The notes beneath the pieces are model-generated. The model had not been told where the DNA came from, searched no databases, and saw only the letters and a list, made by a program, of their open reading frames with translations. Below, piece after piece: positions 13,883 through 17,100 of a stretch of 17,100 nucleotides of DNA. A program made the position numbers and the translations under genes. The stretch lies in assembly GCA_036526135.1 (NCBI GenBank), contig DATCZA010000052.1, positions 1 to 17,100 of the forward strand, written 5' to 3'. The first letter of the stretch is position 1. Every line of letters starts with the position of its first letter. The stretch comes from UBA2965 sp036526135. Lineage in GTDB: Bacteria; Pseudomonadota; Gammaproteobacteria; Pseudomonadales; Azotimanducaceae.

Positions 13883-15355
13883 CTAGCCCCCGGCGGCTTC
13901 CCCGCCGGGCTGCTCGGCGGCGTTCCGGCGGGCTTCGAGCTTGCCCAGGATGTCCGCGTGATCGGCCCGGCTCAGCCGATAGCGCGACAGGATGATCAAC
14001 ACCGTGATCCAGAGCAGAAACATGCCGGGGCCCACGGCCACGCCCAGCGCGAAGAGGGTATCCGCATCCACCTCGCCCGCGGCCACGCCCGTCGGAAAGT
14101 CGACCACGTCCAGGACCACACCGCCAACGAAGCCGCCGATGCCCGATGTCGCCTTGGCCGTCAGGCCCATGGCCGCGCTGAACATGCCTTCCTGGCGTTT
14201 GCCCGTGCGCAGCTCGTTGAGGTCCACGGTGTCGGCGATCATGGAGCCGGCCAGAATCGTCACGCCCACCGCGACGAACACGATCACGCCCGTCCAGGCG
14301 ATCATGATGCCGAGCAGCAGCGGATCGCCGTTCGCCGGCATGAGGCCCAGCAGCCGCAGCACCACGGGCAGAGGTCCAATGATCACCACCACCAGCAGCA
14401 TCGCCAGCGCCATGGTGCGCTTGTCCGTTCGCTGCGCAAGCGTTGCCGTGACCGAGAAGGCCGCTACCACGCCGGCCAGCGCGCCGAAGACGATGATGGC
14501 AAGCTGCGCGGTGGTGAACTCCCAGAAGTACGTGTTCACGTACAGACCCATGACGTCGGTGAAGCCGGTGGCCGTGGAGACGACGAGCACCGTGAACACG
14601 AGCACGAGATACGGGCGGTTGCTGAACACCTCGCGCAGCTCGACGCCGAACCGGCGCAGGGTAAACGGTGTATGCGCGGGCGGCGATTTCAGTTCGGGAA
14701 TCAATCGATGGGTGCCGATCGCGCAGATCAGGATGGCGCAGAAGATCGTGATGGCGCCGAAGACGGCGTAGTCGCCGTAAGCCTGAGGATCCAGGCGACC
14801 GTCCGCGTAGGCGGCAGACGGGGCAAAGAAGACGAGGTAGCCCATCTGGGAGGCGACCAGCCCTCCCAGCCAGCCGGAGAGCACCCGGAAGCTGACCAGG
14901 GACGTTCGCTCGTCGTAGTGGCTCGTCATCTCCGCCACCAGCGCGCCGCTGGGAATGGCGTACAACGTCATGGACACCCGGACACCAATGGCCATGGTCA
15001 GCATCCAGGCGAAGAGTCCGGCCTGGCCCAGCCCTTGCGGCGGGCTGAAGATCAGCCCGAAAAAGACGGCCATGGGCAGCGCGGCGGCATACATGAACGG
15101 ATGGCGGCGGCCCCAGCGGGAGTGAAAGTTGTCCGAGATGTTGCCGATGAGCGGGTCGCTGACCGCATCGAACACCAGCGCGATGAGGATAGCCGCACCG
15201 GCCAACGAGCCGGAGAGGCCCGCAACCTGGGTGTAGAAGAAGAGCAGAAAAACGTTGAACGTGGTGTTCTTGACGCCGTCGGAAACGCTGCCAAGCCCGT
15301 AGACGATCTTGGTGGGAAGCCTGACCTGATAGCCTTTCGTCACGGGACCTTCCAC
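13883..15355 (-). CDS. MFS transporter, GPH cation symporter-like (second)
   Basis: Integral membrane transporter of about 490 residues with around twelve hydrophobic segments. The GPH/MFS_2 hallmark appears as DAVSDPLIGNISD followed by SRWGRRHPF. SHYDERTSLVSFR in the central half matches the family's second conserved loop. It shares the family with the transporter at 3329-4783 but is clearly divergent, so it is unlikely to be a recent duplicate. It is co-directional with the second Rieske oxygenase and probably imports that enzyme's substrate (inference). The start is GTG 15355 with GAGG four bases upstream. A second in-frame GTG at 15343, with GGAAGG upstream, is a credible alternative that would shorten it by four residues. 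Confidence 0.92.
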   Translation of the reverse strand: MEGPVTKGYQVRLPTKIVYGLGSVSDGVKNTTFNVFLLFFYTQVAGLSGSLAGAAILIALVFDAVSDPLIGNISDNFHSRWGRRHPFMYAAALPMAVFFGLIFSPPQGLGQAGLFAWMLTMAIGVRVSMTLYAIPSGALVAEMTSHYDERTSLVSFRVLSGWLGGLVASQMGYLVFFAPSAAYADGRLDPQAYGDYAVFGAITIFCAILICAIGTHRLIPELKSPPAHTPFTLRRFGVELREVFSNRPYLVLVFTVLVVSTATGFTDVMGLYVNTYFWEFTTAQLAIIVFGALAGVVAAFSVTATLAQRTDKRTMALAMLLVVVIIGPLPVVLRLLGLMPANGDPLLLGIMIAWTGVIVFVAVGVTILAGSMIADTVDLNELRTGKRQEGMFSAAMGLTAKATSGIGGFVGGVVLDVVDFPTGVAAGEVDADTLFALGVAVGPGMFLLWITVLIILSRYRLSRADHADILGKLEARRNAAEQPGGEAAGG

Positions 15356-15592
15356 GATGCCTCAATATCACGGCCCCGCCGGGGGCGGACCCGGGCACAC
15401 GGCTATCGGCAGAATCCGGGCTCCGGGGAAGGTCGGCGAGTCTACGCGCCTGGAACGGTGCTTGCACCTGCCCGCGCGGCCCGTACAACCCGGGCATCAG
15501 CCTCCAGGCCGGCGGCGCGCCGGTCGCCCGTGGTGGTGCGCAGCGGCGCCGGCCCCTAGAATCCGACGTTTGAATCAATCGGGTAACACGCA
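15356..15592. promoter_or_regulatory. Divergent intergenic region between MFS and GST genes
   Basis: A 237-base gap between divergent genes, expected to carry promoters for both. A GC hairpin with GCCCC/GGGGC stem and GCCG loop lies at 15373-15386, close to the transporter start. TAGAAT at 15556-15561 could be a plus-strand -10 element for the GST gene, but the matching -35 is poor. No longer ORF with coding character was seen. Confidence 0.3.
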
Positions 15593-16204
15593 ATGAAATT
15601 CTACAACTCCATCGGCCCGAACCCTCAGGTGGTGCGCACGTTTGCCGCCGAGCGCGGCATCGAACTCGACATGGAGGAGGTCGACCTCATGGCGGCCGAT
15701 AACCGCCGGGAGCCCTACCTGTCGAAGAACCCGGCCGGCCAGTCGCCGTGCCTCGAGCTCGACAACGGCGACTACGTCAGCGAGGTCACGGCAATCTGCG
15801 AGTATCTCGACGAGACGAGCCCAGGCACGTCTCTGATCGGCAACACGCCGGAGGAGCGCGCCGAAACGCGCATGTGGGTGCGCCGCATCGACCTGAACAT
15901 CTGCGAGCCCCTGGGCTACGGCTTCCGCTTCGGCGAGGGATTGGATTTCTTCAAGGACCGCATCACCACCCTACCGGAAGCTTCCGAAGGCATGAAGCGC
16001 ATCGCGGCGGAGAAGATCGCCTGGCTCGACGGCCTCATGGCCGGCCGCGAGTTCGTCTGCGGCGACAGGATCACGCTGGCCGACGTGCTGCTGTACTGCT
16101 TCCTCGCTTTCGGCAAGACCGTGGGCCAGCCCTACGCGGAGACCAATCAGAACATCCACGCGTGGTTCGAGCGGATGTCTAAGCGGCCAAGCGTGTCGGC
16201 GTGA
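15593..16204 (+). CDS. Glutathione S-transferase family protein
   Basis: A 203-residue cytosolic GST. The N-terminal thioredoxin-like domain (1-75) contains SIGPNPQVVR with a serine at the usual catalytic region, PAGQSPCLEL with the cis-proline P52, and SEVTAICEYL, where E64 should contact the glutathione gamma-glutamyl group. The C-terminal helical domain includes GDRITLADVLLYCF (157-170), the conserved N-capping box of the GST fold. It may conjugate glutathione to a reactive pathway intermediate, act as an isomerase, or serve stress defence; the substrate is unknown. The ATG is preceded only by a weak ribosome site (GGGTAACACGCA). The next gene begins 17 bases downstream, so the two are likely co-transcribed. 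Confidence 0.93.
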   Translation: MKFYNSIGPNPQVVRTFAAERGIELDMEEVDLMAADNRREPYLSKNPAGQSPCLELDNGDYVSEVTAICEYLDETSPGTSLIGNTPEERAETRMWVRRIDLNICEPLGYGFRFGEGLDFFKDRITTLPEASEGMKRIAAEKIAWLDGLMAGREFVCGDRITLADVLLYCFLAFGKTVGQPYAETNQNIHAWFERMSKRPSVSA

Positions 16205-16221
16205 TTCCCGAGTAAGCGCCC

Positions 16222-17100
16222 ATGAGGTTCAGTCTCATGCTGCCGGTGTTCGTGGACGCCGGGGCCGCGAGCCCCTTCGAACGAACACTGGGCTTCGCCC
16301 GCACCGCGGACGAGCTCGGCTACCACATGGGCACCTTCGGCCATCACTCGTTCACGCCACAGATCGCCGATCCGTCCGCCCCGTTTGCGCTTCTGTCAGC
16401 GGTGGCGGCGCGTACCGAGCGGCTGCGCCTGGGCACCGGCGTCTACCTCGCCCCGCTGCACCATCCGGTGACCGTTGCAGAGCAGGCCGCCATGCTGGAC
16501 CAGATATCCGGCGGGCGCGCGGTGCTGGGGGTCGGCCTCGGCTACCGGCCCTACGAGTACGAGGGCTTCGGGCTCGATTTCCACACCCGCGGAAAGCGGC
16601 TGGACGAGCTGCTCACCGCGATCAGAGAAGGATGGACGCGGGGCGAATTTCGCCATGACGGCGAGCACTTCCGCATACCGCCGTCGCCGGTGAACCCGCC
16701 CTGCGTGCAGAAACCCCACGTGCCCATCCTGGTGGGTGGCTCGGCACCCGCCGCCATCACCCGGGCCGCCCGTCTGGGAGACGGCTGGTTCGCCCTGCCC
16801 CAGGAAGGCCTGGAGATCATGCGGCGCCAGGTGGACGCCTACCGCGCAGCGTGTCGGGAAGCCGGGCGCACACCCTACGTCTGCCTGATGCGCAACGCCT
16901 GGATCGCGCCCACCATGGAACAGGTTCAGGCCGAGTGGCTGCCGCGCATGATCGAGTTCCACAAAACCTTCGCCGATGCCCGGGCCGATCGGTCCGACAC
17001 CGTCATCGAGCGCCTGCTGGCCGGGGAGACGTTCACGCTGGACGAGTACATCCGAGCGCGCGCCATCGCCGGCACGCCGGAGGTCTGCATCGCCGAGATC
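16222..17100 (+). CDS. LLM class flavin-dependent oxidoreductase (3' end beyond window)
   Basis: The first 293 residues of a luciferase-like monooxygenase family protein. It starts MRFSLMLPVF and shows RLRLGTGVYLAPLHHPVTVAEQ, then DQISGGRAVLGVGLGYRPYEYEGFG, which is the classic LLM core. PHVPILVGGSAPAAITRAARLGDGWF follows, a late TIM-barrel strand region. The reading frame stays open to the window edge; family members are about 330-370 residues, so a short tail is missing. Enzymes of this family use FMNH2 (supplied by a separate reductase) or F420 and oxygenate or dehydrogenate small molecules. The start ATG has only a poor ribosome site and lies 17 bases after the GST stop. The pathway role is unknown; a further oxidation step is inference. 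Confidence 0.93.
   Translation, partial: MRFSLMLPVFVDAGAASPFERTLGFARTADELGYHMGTFGHHSFTPQIADPSAPFALLSAVAARTERLRLGTGVYLAPLHHPVTVAEQAAMLDQISGGRAVLGVGLGYRPYEYEGFGLDFHTRGKRLDELLTAIREGWTRGEFRHDGEHFRIPPSPVNPPCVQKPHVPILVGGSAPAAITRAARLGDGWFALPQEGLEIMRRQVDAYRAACREAGRTPYVCLMRNAWIAPTMEQVQAEWLPRMIEFHKTFADARADRSDTVIERLLAGETFTLDEYIRARAIAGTPEVCIAEI

Noticed and set aside
13497..15593. Minus-strand 698-codon frame and plus-strand frame over the second transporter
   Set aside because: Off-frame readings of the MFS gene and the start of the Rieske gene, without family motifs.

Overview
The window is GC-rich (roughly two thirds G+C by eye) and densely coding, with Shine-Dalgarno-led, often overlapping genes. 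It looks like a chromosomal accessory catabolic region of a proteobacterium. The mix of two Rieske oxygenases, a P450, a ketosteroid-dehydrogenase-like flavoprotein and two GPH-type MFS transporters suggests a marine or soil gammaproteobacterium, but that placement is inference. I saw no rRNA, tRNA, CRISPR array, insertion sequence or transposase.

Layout. (1) A minus-strand run from about 9434 down to 1, in order of transcription: a small membrane-anchored split-barrel-like protein; a glutaredoxin-DinB protein whose first redox cysteine codon is UGA; an alpha/beta hydrolase; a nitroreductase; a cytochrome P450; a GPH-type MFS transporter; a KstD-like FAD dehydrogenase; a CurA-like medium-chain reductase; and an SDR cut by the window edge. 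The P450, transporter and KstD-like genes are packed tightly enough to be translationally coupled. (2) A divergent plus-strand trio (9609-12219): SDR, Rieske oxygenase alpha subunit, NTF2/SnoaL-fold protein. (3) A convergent minus-strand group (15355 down to 12257): second GPH-type transporter, second Rieske oxygenase, and a 69-residue unknown protein starting 2 bases after the oxygenase stop codon. (4) A divergent plus-strand pair (15593 to the window end): glutathione S-transferase and an LLM-class flavin-dependent oxidoreductase cut by the edge.

How the genes may work together. Hydroxylation (P450, two Rieske enzymes), alcohol/ketone interconversion (two SDRs), ring desaturation (KstD-like), enone reduction (CurA-like), dehydration or isomerisation (NTF2-like), ester or C-C hydrolysis (alpha/beta hydrolase) and uptake (two transporters) fit breakdown of a multi-ring hydrophobic compound such as a steroid or terpenoid. 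The substrate cannot be read from the sequence. No ferredoxin or ferredoxin reductase for the P450 or Rieske enzymes lies here.

The most notable feature is at 8945-8947. An in-frame UGA replaces the first cysteine of a C-x-x-C redox motif in the glutaredoxin-DinB gene. Coding is intact on both sides, a strong AGGAGG ribosome site precedes the start, and a hairpin candidate follows the UGA. I read this as a probable selenocysteine codon in a glutaredoxin-DinB fusion. Automated callers would split it into a truncated DinB protein (from a GTG at 8929) and lose the redox centre.
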